This document shows, in pieces, positions 33,354 to 44,056 of a stretch of 64,000 nucleotides of DNA. How positions within the stretch are numbered: the first letter of the stretch is position 1; each line of letters opens with the position of its first letter. Source of the DNA: Bradysia coprophila (Eukaryota; Arthropoda; Insecta; Diptera; Sciaridae); contig NW_023503493.1 in the NCBI RefSeq assembly GCF_014529535.1, positions 1,488,001 to 1,552,000 on the forward strand, read 5' to 3'. Both the position numbers and the translations under genes were made by a program. The notes under the pieces are model-generated. The model searched no databases, was not told where the DNA came from, and was given only the letters and a program-made list of their open reading frames with translations.

Positions 33354-34758
33354 ACACGGTCAATATCGTCAGGAACGATATTATCGTTTTTTAGACGATA
33401 GTATCGTCTAAAAAACGATAGTATCGTTTTTTGGACTATCGTCTAAAAAATGATATTATCGTCCAAAAAAAATTCATCCAGGACAATAATATCGTCTAAA
33501 ATTATAAATTTTAAAATATTTTCAGGACGATATTATCGTTTTCTTGACGATAATATCGTTTTTAAACGATAATATCGTTTTTAAACGATAATATCGTTTT
33601 TAAACGATAATATCGTTTTTAAACGATAATATCGTTTTTTGGACGATACTATCGTTTTTTTGATGATACTATCGTCTAAAAAACGATATTATCGTTCAAA
33701 AAACGATAATGTCGTTTTTTTGACGATAATGTCGTCCTGGATGAAAATATCCACTGGACGATATTATCGTTATTTTCTTTTTCTGAACAAATTTATCGTT
33801 ATTTTGGACGATATTATCGTCCTGTTCGATAATTTTTGGGACGATAATATCGTTCTGGACGATAGTATCGTCCAGGACGATAATATCGTTTTTAATCCTG
33901 GGCGATATTATCGTTCTGGATGGCTGTTGAAGACGAAACACAAAATCTTGTAGATAAACACCTTTTTATAGACGGCAAATATATATTAAAAATTGGTTCA
34001 TTTGGTTCCGTAAATTTAAATTTTATATAGAAAAATTACACAGACTAATTATGAGACGATGCGAGAAAAAAAAATTAACTCCTAAGTTCCGACACCGTTC
34101 CGGCGCCCGGCTCGCATTGCGGCCCTCCGCTTCGCTCCGGGGCAATGGGCCGGATCGCTCGGCGTGTTAAAACGCTTTTTATGTACAATCAAAGTTGGTA
34201 TTCATTACGTAAAAAGATTAATTATTTAGGGACGAACTAAACGCCTTTTTTAAACACTGATGTGTAGGTGATTTCCTCTGACAATTGTTTTTCGATATTT
34301 TGGAAGAGAATTCGGTTCTTGCTGCACCTCTGAGTAAAATTGAGTACTGGACAATATTACCACGCAAAACTAAACGATAATATCGTCCTGGGCGATATTA
34401 TCGTTTTTTTAAACGATAGTATCGTCCTGGACGATATTATCGTTTAAGAAAACGGTAATATCGCCCAGGACGATATTATCGTTTTGGACGATGTTATCAT
34501 ACAGAAAACGAAAATATCCATTAGATTTTCTAGAACGGTAATATCGTCCAGAAAACGATAATATCGTTTTTTGAACGATAATATCGACAATAAAACGATA
34601 CTATCGTCCAGACAATATTTTAGAATTTTTCAATTTAGACGATATTATCGTCCTGGATGAAAATTTTTTGGGCGATAATATCGTTTTTTTGGACGATAGT
34701 ATCGTCTAAAAAACGATAATATCGATTTTGAGATCGTTCCTGACGATATTGACGGTGT
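33354..34758. mobile_element. 1.4-kb inverted-repeat element of CGATATTATCG palindromes
   Basis: ACACGGTCAATATCGTCAGG and its complement (with one extra C) bound the element. The arms, more than 200 bp each, consist of palindromic words such as ACGATATTATCGT, ACGATAGTATCGT and AACGATAATATCGTTTTTAA at 15-30 bp spacing (33362-33920 and 34370-34745). The central 450 bp contain an unusually GC-rich block near 34090-34165 (CCGTTCCGGCGCCCGGC). No transposase is recognised. Frames open through the arrays are artefacts. Confidence 0.8.
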
Positions 34759-35238
34759 GGAAATGTCCCGCCACCGCTTTCCACACCCTTTAAACGAAAA
34801 AAAATGAAATCATTTTTCATGCACCACCCGGAAAAGTGATAAAGAAAAAAGCATTAAAGTTGAGTAATTTGTGACGAAAACAATTATAAATCGCCCGCTG
34901 GATCATTTTTCTTTTGATTAATGATGCCAAAAATTATTCGACACGTTTTTTCTCTATGGTTTGCTGTTATATCCTCCGATGTTCTTCTTATATTGTAGAT
35001 GTACATTGCACACACAGAGAGCGGAAAATCACATTTCTTATCTTATACCATCATGGAAGTGGTGAGCACATTTTTTATGTTGACGACAATAAAAAAAACC
35101 GAATTCTAATTGGAGGGGAAAAGCAGCATGATGGCACAAGCTGCTTGCATATTGAAAATTACATAAGCGCAGAATGTATGGCGGTGGTGGTGGAAAAAAA
35201 ATGTGAAACGACCGATTTGACTGATTAACTTTTTGATT
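34759..35238. other. Stretch without firm gene
   Basis: A 104-codon plus-strand frame at 34914-35228 lacks a promoter, signal peptide or recognisable motif and runs antisense toward the 3' end of the 35340 gene. It is probably non-coding. Confidence 0.4.
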
Positions 35239-35244
35239 TTTATT
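35239..35244 (-). terminator. Poly(A) signal AATAAA (minus strand)
   Basis: AATAAA about 95 bp after the stop codon of the minus-strand gene at 35340-37107. Confidence 0.7.
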
Positions 35245-35339
35245 TAAACCCATTTCACAAGCTAGTTTTGGTCATACCACCAGTTTCATAATACAAGGAC
35301 TATTTTAATATGCATATCGCATCCCAGTGACAGAACATT

Positions 35340-37107
35340 CTATTTCTTTTGATTGGGATAGGTACACGGGCAACAACGGCTCGGCACCAGATAACACTTG
35401 CAACACTGAGTGGTTTGTTGGTAGACTACCGTATTGCATGGATGAGGATATGGTGGGCAATCGGTGGTGGTGGGACGTGGTGTTGTAGTTGTTGTGGTCA
35501 ATTCGGTCACTTGAATTAGATATTGGTTGGGATGGATGTCCATGACTTGCTTGTTGTCTTGAGTGTAGTAGGTGTTAATGGCAGTGCCGTTCGCTGTGGA
35601 AGAACATTTTATGATAAAATAGTGGCTGGTTATGCTAAAGTAATTCAAGCACACTTGAAGGTAATATTGATTCGCAAAGATACATGGAACCCAAAACAGT
35701 TGGAATGAAATTCAAAACGGTAATGTAAGTGTTGGATGAATTCCAGTGCAGCGCAATTCACATTTCACATTTTCACAAAATTCGGGTTCCGTGTTTGTTG
35801 CGATCCGCTGAAGATTTACATTACATTCAGTGCATGTCCAATTATTTGTGAAATTTAACGAAATTTTGCGAATTTTAGCAATTTAACGAACTTTGACCAA
35901 TTTAACGAAATTGGAGAAATTTAACGAAATTTTGTAAAATTTAACGAATTTTGGGAAATTTAACGAGGTTTTGTGAAATTTAACGAAATTTTGGTTTCAA
36001 TTTTACTTCTTTGTACCACTCGCACGATTTCAATAACGAATTGAGCAATTTAACCAATTTAACGAACTTTGGCCAATTTAACGAAGTTGATGAAATTTAA
36101 CGAAATTTTGTAAAATTTAACGAATTTTGTGAAATTTAACGAGATTTTGTGAAATTTAACGAAATTTTGGTTGCAATTTTACTTCTTTGTACCACTCGCA
36201 CGATTTCAATAGAATTTTTGCTGTGTCGAACATTCATGCTGTACCACATTCCATCAATTCTATAGAAATCGTTAGTGCTACACCCAACGAAATGTGACGT
36301 TACATTGAAATTCACCCGAAACGTGAGTTCCATATTTTAGTGATATAGTTTAGGTGGACAGGGGCGGGTTGTAAGAGACATTTTTATTGGAATACTCTAC
36401 TCACGGAAATAGAATCGGACGCTCGATCTTGATGCAATAGTCGGTTGAGGTGGTGGCGGTGGTGGCGGCAGTGATGGTGGCGCTTGTGACGACGTCTGTG
36501 TACGACCGTCACTGTAGTAATAATATGTTTGACTTTGACCACGTTCGTCCCGAACCGCTTGGTCTCTGGGCACAAATCGTTGGTACGATGGATCAGCGAC
36601 ATCGACTACAACACGATTACTTGTATCACTTTGGCTGCTTGATGCGGCACGAATGTAATACGGATAATATGCAACCGTTGACGCAGTTTCTGCACCGCCG
36701 TGGTATGGCCGGAAATTGGCTTGACTTTCCTGTGGCGATGCTCGGAATGTAGTGGTCGCTGGTGATGCTTGGGTGGACGTGTATTCGGCTTGACGAGTGT
36801 ATGTGACTGTGGGTTCGACGATGACGACATGGTCCTTTTTCGGTTCTTGTGCATTTTGCCGGAAGTATATCGGATACTGATCGGATAATATCGTACCGTC
36901 GCTGGTATAGTATTCTCCTTTCGAATTGCGGTAAATCACTTCGTGTGGTTTATGTTCGGCTGCCGGTAGGCTGTTGAACGGCTGTAATTTTGATAAACGA
37001 AATTGAGAAAAGTTGATTCAGGCGAAGCGGTAAAAATAAATCGCGGGAAAATTTACTTGAATTAAAGCGAACGCAGCGACAAAGCAAACGATAAACCTTC
37101 CAGCCAT
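35340..37107 (-). CDS. Secreted Pro/Thr- and Cys-rich protein, 3 exons, 293 aa
   Basis: Exons on the minus strand are 37107-37057, 36981-36405 and 35593-35340. Donors are CAA|GTAAAT and TTTCC|GTGAGT; acceptors are ATTACAG and TTCCACAG. The phase-1 junction rebuilds a codon to give RFYF-P-NGTAINTYY with no frame break. Exon 1 encodes a signal peptide (MAGRFIVCFVAAFALIQ). The middle has EVIYRNSKGEYYTSDGTILS, Tyr-, Ser- and Gln-rich segments and an eight-proline run near residue 195. The tail has TTTTTTPRPTTTDCPP, then eight cysteines to the C-terminus (TQCCKCYLVPSRCCPC). One NGT glycosylation site is present. Secretion to cuticle, eggshell or another extracellular matrix is plausible from composition alone. 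I do not recognise a family. Intron 2 holds a minisatellite. Confidence 0.87.
35850..36205. repeat. 176-bp duplicated block of about 20-bp subrepeats, in intron
   Basis: The subrepeat GAAATTTAACGAAATTTTGT occurs many times. The larger block ending TTACTTCTTTGTACCACTCG is repeated at 36003 and 36179, a 176-bp period, giving a two-level tandem structure. It lies wholly inside intron 2 of the 35340-37107 gene. Confidence 0.88.
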
Positions 37108-37989
37108 TGTTGAAAACGAATTTTAAAATTACAATTTCGAAATAAAAATAATTTTTTGTTCTCCTTCGATCAGCTCATCGAACGACACACAGTGTGTTGT
37201 AGAGTTTTCCAATCTATAATGTGAGCGGTGTTGCCAATACGTTCACAATTTATCTCAAACTGATGAAAAGTTGAGATGACACGATCATGAAACAATTTTT
37301 TTTTTCTTATTAAGTAGAAACCCGAAATATAATTGAGCGATGTATTTGTTCAATTGTCTATCGAATGCGTGCTTGTAAATTTATGTAAATCATTTTTCAT
37401 GTCGCTTCGAACAAACATACGGCCCCGTTTTTATAATAGATTAGTTTGAACGGATAATTTTCGGAAGTTAAAATTAAAAATTCGAAATTTTTTTTTTTTC
37501 TTCTGAAAATTCAACACTTTAAGAAGGTCGACACTGTTTGTTATTGGTTCGGTTTTAATTAGTTGCTTTAATTGTCTCTGAATATGACGAATCCCATTAA
37601 TTTTTCACATTATCGAAAAATGAATAATTTTCGTATAATGAAGCACCGGGGTTATGTAATTCGCGTCTCTCTCGGTTATAATTGCAGAAAATAGTGACTG
37701 TCGTGCCATATGGAAAATGGATATTAAATTGAAAGAAATGGTAACAAATTGACTCGATTTTTAAAATGAAAGGTGGATTGATGTAATGTTGGATTTTTGA
37801 GTTAGTAGACGTTACGTAAGAGGTAACATTTCAATAATTCATCATCATTAGCATTTATTTGCCTGCTAATCTAATTGCTGAATTGAGTTAAAAAAAGCAG
37901 GAAGCTGCGGGAATCGACCAAGAAATATTTTCGTAATTCACGCTATAAGTGCGCCAAAAATTCAAATATTTACAACTGACAGTTCTTGT
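37108..37989. other. Upstream region of the minus-strand gene, then AT-rich DNA
   Basis: On the minus strand, ATTATAGATTGG near 37215 is a weak TATA-like element about 110 bp before the ATG, followed by ACACACTGTGTGTCGTTCG, a possible initiator. The rest is AT-rich without exons. A fragment CAACTGACAGTTCTTG at 37971 recalls the repeat at 5180. Confidence 0.4.
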
Positions 37990-38291
37990 TGAAATAACTT
38001 CTATCGGATTTTTTGAAGGATTTGGGTTATTTTCGACATGAGTGAGGTGTTCCAGGGCTGGTTCCTAAATTTTGGGATGACAGATTATTCCTCTGGCACT
38101 TCTTACCTTCCATCGGATTTTTCGATGGATTTGGGTTATTTTCGACATGAGTGAGGTGTTCCAATGTTAGTTCCTAAATTTTGGGATGACAGATGATTCC
38201 TCTGGCACTTCCTAACTTCCATCGGATTTTTCGATGGATTCTGCTTATTTTCGACATGAGTGCGCTGTAGCTGTTCAAAGGTTGGTTCCTA

Positions 38292-40247
38292 ATATTTATT
38301 TATTTAGCGTATGGTTCTCTTCCTTTCCCTCTACAGCACAAGTACAAAACCTTTCAAAAATTAACAAATCTTTGTCGTCAAGCAAAAATAAATCAGAACA
38401 AAACAAAATCAAAACAAAAAACACGGTTTGCTCGACAACCAAATTCCATTACAACTGGAGCGAATCCAGCCATTTTAGTGCATGCGACGTCATTGATTTA
38501 ATGTCTTCGATAGGCCCCTGGTACGAAAGCACGGGACAATTGAGTAGCAGGTGGTCGGTGGTTTGATATTGTTCGCCACACACACAGCCGGGATCATCGA
38601 CGTAATTCCATTTATGCAGCATGTAATTGCATCTACCATGGCCTGTACGTAGCCGATTTAAGTTGCACCAAGCTTTACGTGGCAGCATAAACTCAATTGA
38701 ACGGCTGGAATGTGTGTTGATGTCGAAAATTGTACTCGGATTTGTCGATTCCGGCCAAGCGACCTTCCATTGTGTGGTCAAGTCCACATCTCTCGACGAC
38801 AGTTCCCTCGCTGTTTCACTTGGTGTGAGTCTTGATTTCAACCGTTGTATGGTCGGATGTTGTATGTCGTGGTACAGTGGTACATTCGGATTGGCGGCAG
38901 CTTTCTGGTAGTCTCTCAGTAGTGCTCGCTTTAGCCTGATTTCAGGTGGTTCGATATCACAAAGTGCTGGGAGCCATGGTATCGGCGTTGATGAGACTGT
39001 GCCCGAGATGATTCTCATGGTTTTGTTTAATTCTCTGTCTACCTTATGTACGTGAGTGCTGTGTAGCCACGATGATGAACAGTACTCGGCAGTAGAGTAA
39101 ATGAGGCCCATGGCAGTCGTTCTGAGGCAATTAGCGGTACCTCCCCAGGATGTATGAGCCAATTTTTTGAGTAGATTGTTCCTCGAAGCTAGTTTAGATG
39201 ACACATGATTGCATTGTTCTTTGAACGTAAGTGCTCGGTCGAGCTTCGTTCTTAGGTATGTTGGGTTGAACGAGTGCTTTATGCCGACTCCATCGAACCA
39301 GATTCTCAGCTCGAGTTGGGCGCCACGGTTTCGTAGGTGAAAACATGATGCGACAGTCTTTGCCGGGTTGGGTATCAGTCTCCAATTACAGTACTGCACC
39401 AGCTGTGCCATGTCGCCATTCAGAGTATTGTTGATTGTGTGAAAATCTTTATGTTGCGTTGTGTAGGCCATGTCGTCCGCAAAAAGGAACTTACGGGACT
39501 CTGATGGGGGGAGATCATGTGTGTATAGGTTAAATAGCAAACATGACAATACTGACCCTTGTGCTAGCCCGTTGTTTAACTTACGAATTCCGCTTTTCTG
39601 GTCGTTCAGGTAGATCTGGAAGATTCTATCGCTTAATATGGTGCTGATGATGTCGCAAATTTCCAGGCATGGTATGACATTGATGAGTTTGAACTTTAAC
39701 CCGAGCTTCCATACTGTGTCATAGGCTGCAGTGAGATCGACAAGCACCATTCCGGTCTTGAGACCCTTTTGATATCCTGATTCGATGTGATTGGTCATCG
39801 ACAGAACCTGTTCAGCGCAGCTACGTCCTTCTCGAAAAGCGGCCTGTTCCGGAGGGATGACTTTTTCGATTTCCGGCGACATTCGGTTGTACAGCAGGCG
39901 TTCAAACAGCTTCAGGGCCACGGATAAAAGTGCGATCGGGCGGTAGTTTTCTGGCTTCGTTTCATCTTTCTTCGGCTTCAACAATGAAATTATTTTTGCC
40001 ATCTTGAATGCAGCTGGTAGAATGTTTGCCTTGTGTCAGGAATTCTACTCACTACAATTGAAAACACTTTACTTGGGGATGCTGTCCCCTGAACTTCTTG
40101 TTCAAAACTGATTTTATTTTTCTCTTTGACACAATTCTGACTCACTATTTTCTCGGTTTTCTTCGATCCATTTCAGTCAATTCGCCTTCTTGATTTCTTA
40201 GCAAAACAATTCATACAATCCTCGACACCTTGAGTAAATCTGTGTCT
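38292..40247 (-). mobile_element. Truncated non-LTR (LINE) retrotransposon
   Basis: An 11-bp target duplication GTTGGTTCCTA (38281-38291 and 40248-40258) bounds 1956 bp, with the insertion point inside a 109-bp unit. The 3' end (minus strand) closes with CTAAATAAATAAATAT, a simple-repeat tail as in the Jockey/CR1 superfamily. The RT domain lies at 38449-40035. The first 210 bp (40038-40247) are in another frame and do not match expected RT or endonuclease sequence, so the endonuclease region is missing, probably by internal deletion or template switching. Confidence 0.9.
38449..40035 (-). CDS. LINE reverse transcriptase, 5'-truncated ORF2
   Basis: The frame is open from just after a TGA at 40036-40038; the first ATG is at 40002, giving 517 residues. 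Motifs in order: NYRPIALLSVALKLFERLL, the first catalytic aspartate in LVDLTAAYDTVWK, NGLAQGSVLSCLLFNLYTHD, the catalytic pair in FLFADDMAY, and a C-terminal zinc-knuckle-like C-x-C...H...C (CVCGEQYQTTDHLLLNC). The order and spacing fit Jockey/CR1-type ORF2 proteins. All catalytic aspartates are kept and there is no internal stop, so the insertion is young. The N-terminal apurinic endonuclease is absent, so it cannot be autonomous. Confidence 0.93.
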   Translation of the reverse strand, partial: HKANILPAAFKMAKIISLLKPKKDETKPENYRPIALLSVALKLFERLLYNRMSPEIEKVIPPEQAAFREGRSCAEQVLSMTNHIESGYQKGLKTGMVLVDLTAAYDTVWKLGLKFKLINVIPCLEICDIISTILSDRIFQIYLNDQKSGIRKLNNGLAQGSVLSCLLFNLYTHDLPPSESRKFLFADDMAYTTQHKDFHTINNTLNGDMAQLVQYCNWRLIPNPAKTVASCFHLRNRGAQLELRIWFDGVGIKHSFNPTYLRTKLDRALTFKEQCNHVSSKLASRNNLLKKLAHTSWGGTANCLRTTAMGLIYSTAEYCSSSWLHSTHVHKVDRELNKTMRIISGTVSSTPIPWLPALCDIEPPEIRLKRALLRDYQKAAANPNVPLYHDIQHPTIQRLKSRLTPSETARELSSRDVDLTTQWKVAWPESTNPSTIFDINTHSSRSIEFMLPRKAWCNLNRLRTGHGRCNYMLHKWNYVDDPGCVCGEQYQTTDHLLLNCPVLSYQGPIEDIKSMTSHALKWLDSLQL

Positions 40248-40524
40248 GTTGGTTCCTAAAATTTTGGATGACAGATCATTCCTCTGGCACTTCCACACTT
40301 CCATCAGATTTTTTGATGGATTTGGGTTATTTTCGAAATGAGAGAGGTGTTCCAAGGCTGGTTCCTAAATTTTGGGATGAATGACGATTCCTCTGGCACT
40401 ACTTAGCTTCCATCGGATTTTTCGATGGATTTGGGTTGGTTATTTACGACATGTGTGAGGTGTCCCAAGATCGGTTTCTAGATTTTGGGATTCGGACTGA
40501 TTTCTCTTGATTCTTTATCCTTTA

Positions 40525-40785
40525 TCCAAGTCCTTTATCTTACTTACAAAATAATTGATATCGCTGAGAGTGACGCATTCTGCGCTTGTATGCGAAAGTT
40601 TTATCAACAAATCATTGACAGCAAAAATTTGTATAAGAAAATTTTACAAAAATTTTGCGTCACAAGTGGCAGATGTTGCGGAACCTATTGTTAGGAAAAT
40701 GGTTAAAAAATGTACTGAAAGAATTTAAACGGAAGAAAACCGAATCATCTGCCACTTGTGACGCAAATTTATTTTACTGTCTTGG
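40525..40785. mobile_element. Foldback head, GTGACGCAAGTCC family, right arm truncated
   Basis: The left arm has CAAGTCCTTTATCTTACTTA, GATATCGCTGAGAGTGACGC and GCGTCACAAGTGGCAGATG. The right arm keeps CATCTGCCACTTGTGACGC and then ends near 40785. It abuts the reversed 109-bp array. Confidence 0.8.
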
Positions 40786-41849
40786 TTAAAACAAGTTAAG
40801 CACGTCCCTGCTTGCACTAAATGTATCAAGCAACAACGAATTTTCAGATATTTTCGTAACTTTGCTCTATAACGCTGTAACTTTGTAAAATAATAAAAAT
40901 TTTGTCATCTGTTCGATTCCATTTGTCTATTTCCACACTTTCCTGACGAGGTCTTTCTAACGAGCTCTTATTCACAAAAATCAGAACGCTTTCAGTAGAA
41001 ATTTGAGGATATTTTCTACATATTTGTTATTGCAAATGTTTAGCTTGGCCGGTTTCAAGCTTCCTTGAATTTTATTCTATTTTCTAGAGCGTGTCGAGAC
41101 CTTTCCATTTGTTGAAATTGGACCACTTTTAGATAAAATTTGAGTAAATTTTCGCTATCATTTTTTGTAGGGCTTTATGCAGCACTGCCGAGCAACTAAA
41201 ATGGTAAAATTTCATCCGAGAACTCATTGAGAAATGAAAGTTGCCGATTTTAGGAAATATCATACGAAATTTCCTAAGAAATTTTCCGTCCTAACTTCCT
41301 ACACCTAACTTCAATTTACTCACCACAACAAGTGGTCCAAATGGCACCAAATTTCATCCTATTTTCGAGGATTCGATTGTAACAAGCAAATAGTATGAGA
41401 TTTGACATGGGTAGGTTGGATGATGGTCTAGCAAATTTGCTTCAAACTGTCAATTTCCCTCACGAATTGTCCGGACATAAGTCATTCAAATTTGGAATAG
41501 TCTTTGAATCCTGCACATTCTTTTTGAAAGATGGGCACCACATGCAAATGAAACACTTCAAGTTGAAGCAATTATAAGTAAATTCCAGAAATATGAATAT
41601 TGGTCGAAAAAGTGGTTTTCGTGGTCCATTCCCGCAGCTCGCAGGTTTTGAATATCGTTGAGTGAACAGAGTGAAGAGGATATGATATATTCCAGCCAAA
41701 TTGTGACAGATATTTTCACTGAACCTGAACCGATTTCGATTAACTTCTTGTATTCCTGAAAGTTTAAATTTGGTTTACAAATTTTTAACGCAAATTAAAT
41801 GTAGCGCCAAACAATTTAGCGTTAAAAAATGTAGTGTCAAACAATGTAG
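40786..41849. other. Stretch without recognisable gene
   Basis: AT-rich. Three TGTAGCG/TAGTG-TCAAACAAT words precede the hAT-like element (41796-41856). No exon is supported. Confidence 0.5.
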
Positions 41850-41857
41850 CGTCAACC

Positions 41858-42487
41858 CAGACTGGAGAGCCGCCAAATTTCAGCCGCCGAAAAACGGCGA
41901 CTAGGCCCAAAACGACACGCCGCCGCCGCCGGAGATTTTGGTCGGCTAATTGCAGCTAGCCGCCGTAAGCCGCCGCCAGAGGTTTAGGTCGGCTAACACG
42001 GCGGCTCGTGCATATTTTATCCATAAAAGACAAAAAGATGACACAAACCAACAAAATTAAATTAATTTTTTGGGACAATACCGTTACTTGAGAATACACC
42101 CGTACTTTTAATGTCCCTTGCGATGCCTATCTTTAAGATATTTTCTACTTTGATTTTCGTATTTTTTTTATTTTTTCTTCAAAACGACATTCCAAGCAGA
42201 TTGAGAAATTTAAGAAAATTTTCAAGAATTTGCAGAAAGTCTATGCAAAAATTCGTTAAAACCGCGAAAACTTGTGAACAGAGCGAAAATTCGTAAAAAA
42301 TCGCAAAAATTCGTGAAAATTACAAAAATTTGACATCCAGCCGCCGCCAGCCGACCTTTTTGGTCGGCGGCTAGGCCCAGTCGCCGCCTGAATTTTTTTA
42401 ACGGCTAAACCATACTTAGCCGCCGCCGCCACCGCTTTTTTGGATGGCTAGACGCCGCCGGCGTTTATTTTTCGGCTCTCCACTCTG
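41858..42487. mobile_element. hAT-like MITE with CCG-rich subterminal repeats
   Basis: Ends CAGACTGGAGAGCCG and CGGCTCTCCACTCTG are inverted repeats. Flanks CGTCAACC and CGTCAAAC form an 8-bp target duplication with one mismatch. CAG...CTG ends and 8-bp duplications are hAT hallmarks. Both arms are packed with GCCGCCGCC and TCGGCGGCTAGGCCC words, a striking GC-rich island in AT-rich DNA. The AT-rich centre holds no transposase. Confidence 0.82.
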
Positions 42488-42762
42488 CGTCAAACGACTA
42501 CGCTAAAAGTTTGTTGGAATCGACTTTGCTTGACTCTAGCTTTCATTATTGAACAAGCGAGTTTGGTCAGTTATGTCGTCTACCTCCAAGCCACCATATT
42601 TTACCTATTTTTTACATATTTTTCCTGAAAATTATGGTTGATAACGTTCTTTCGGTGTCTTATGTCACTTACAGCGCAGGAAAAATTCCCAATGTTTTGT
42701 TCATTACTCCATGAACAGGGCAGGGCCTGTTTTCAAGAATTTTCTGAAGAAAAACCTTGTTG

Positions 42763-43325
42763 ATCACCATGCATTATAACCGCACTTGAACTGAAAATTA
42801 ATTTTCTTATGACGAAAAGTTATGCTACATAAATAAAAAGATGAAAAGTAGAGTTTTCGTGTGAATTTTGTGGATCCAAGGCGAAGCCGAGGTCAATAAA
42901 ACACACGAAAACGAGACTTTTTATTTTTATCCCGAGTTATGTAATGGATTTTACATGCTGAGGGCTTCGAAAAAAATGCTTGAAACATGAAAAGAACGGT
43001 TTTCGACGCATGTAAAGATCATTTCGTAATCTATTCAACTGATGGAACACTTGTCCGTACATTTCAATAAATGAACAATTCGTTCGAAAATTAACATTTC
43101 TTCAGTCCTTGAACTCGTTTTTGTTTTTTATAGTGCAAGACTACTAAATACGAGTTCAAGGACTGAAGAAATGTTAATTTTCGAACGAATTGTTCATTTA
43201 TTGAAATGTACGGACAAGTGTTCCATCAGTTGAATAGATTACGAAATGATCTTTAACTTTTCGTCATACGAAAATTAATTTTCAGTTCAAGTTCGGTTAT
43301 AATGGAGGGCAATGCATGGTGTTCG
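42763..43325. mobile_element. Foldback element with a nested insertion in its left arm
   Basis: CTTGAACTGAAAATTAATTT on the left is mirrored on the right, and the arms continue through AAGATCATTTCGTAATC, TGTCCGTACATTTCAATAAA and TTCAGTCCTTGAACTCG. The left arm is split at AAAGTTA|...|AAGATC (about 42829-43013), while the right arm shows the uninterrupted AAGTTAAAGATC. The 185-bp insert contains GAGTTATGTAATGGATTTTA, also found near 7235. The flanks allow a TA target duplication. Confidence 0.78.
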
Positions 43326-44056
43326 TCAAGGTCATAAAAAATTGGATTTTTTTAAAATTGAAATGAACAAATTTTGTTTTAACAACATCTATCGCAGAAT
43401 TTTACATTTTCGACAGGATTTACTTTGAAAAGGAATTGCCAAAAAATACAATTGTCAAGGTACGTAGTTATGCTCTGAACGGCTGTATTTAGGACACACA
43501 TTCACACATAAATCGTACTAAAACTCACCCAAACACCGTATAGCGCTGCATTAGCTTTTTTTTATAAATTTCATTTATTTATCATTCCATGAGGAGTTCT
43601 AACTCTATTTAAAAAAAAGAAGCTTTCGAGAGCTTTAAGCTTTTCTTGCATTCTACTGAAATACTCCTTTTTCCCAATGGAAGACAAAAGTAACTCAAAG
43701 CTTTCGAAAGCTCACGAAAGCACGCAAACAATGCGATGCAGTATTTTGGCTTAACACGGCCCAATTATCTTGCAATATCTCTACAACGAGTGAATGCGTG
43801 TCCATTTCGAAACTGTCAAGGAGCAGGTATCAAACCAACGAGTTTCAATGACTTTTGATTTTTGTTTTTTACACGTTATTGTCACACGCGCTGTTGGAAA
43901 ATTCAAGGTTTTTATAAGAAGATGACGCAGATTTCTTGGTGAGAAAGAACCTCACCTTGCACAAATTTAAGGTCCTGGACAGTATTTGACACTGCAATAA
44001 TATAAAAACAAAATTCAAAGCTCCGTTCTTCCACCAATAAAGACATACTAAGCTAG
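43326..44056. other. Stretch without recognisable gene
   Basis: AT-rich with repeated AGCTTTCGA/TCGAAAGCT words at 43620-43730. No exon is supported. Confidence 0.45.

Larger units (their letters stand above)
37990..40500 (-). repeat. Second 109-bp minisatellite array (reversed), split by a LINE
   Basis: Units of the same family as 21240-21925, in opposite orientation, occupy 37990-38291 and resume at 40248. Each carries GGTTCCTAAATTTTGGGATG, CCTCTGGCACTT and TCGGATTTTTCGATGGATTT. The units here are more diverged from each other than in the first array. The array is followed at 40525 by the same hairpin head as in the first copy, so the whole composite is present in inverse orientation. Confidence 0.9.

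Noticed and set aside
33639..33953. 104-codon ORF in the CGATA palindrome array
   Set aside because: Low-complexity translation (repeated IVLDD-like words) of a tandem palindrome array.
34914..35228. 104-codon plus-strand ORF next to the 35340 gene
   Set aside because: No promoter or signal peptide; it lies antisense to the 3' flank of a supported gene.
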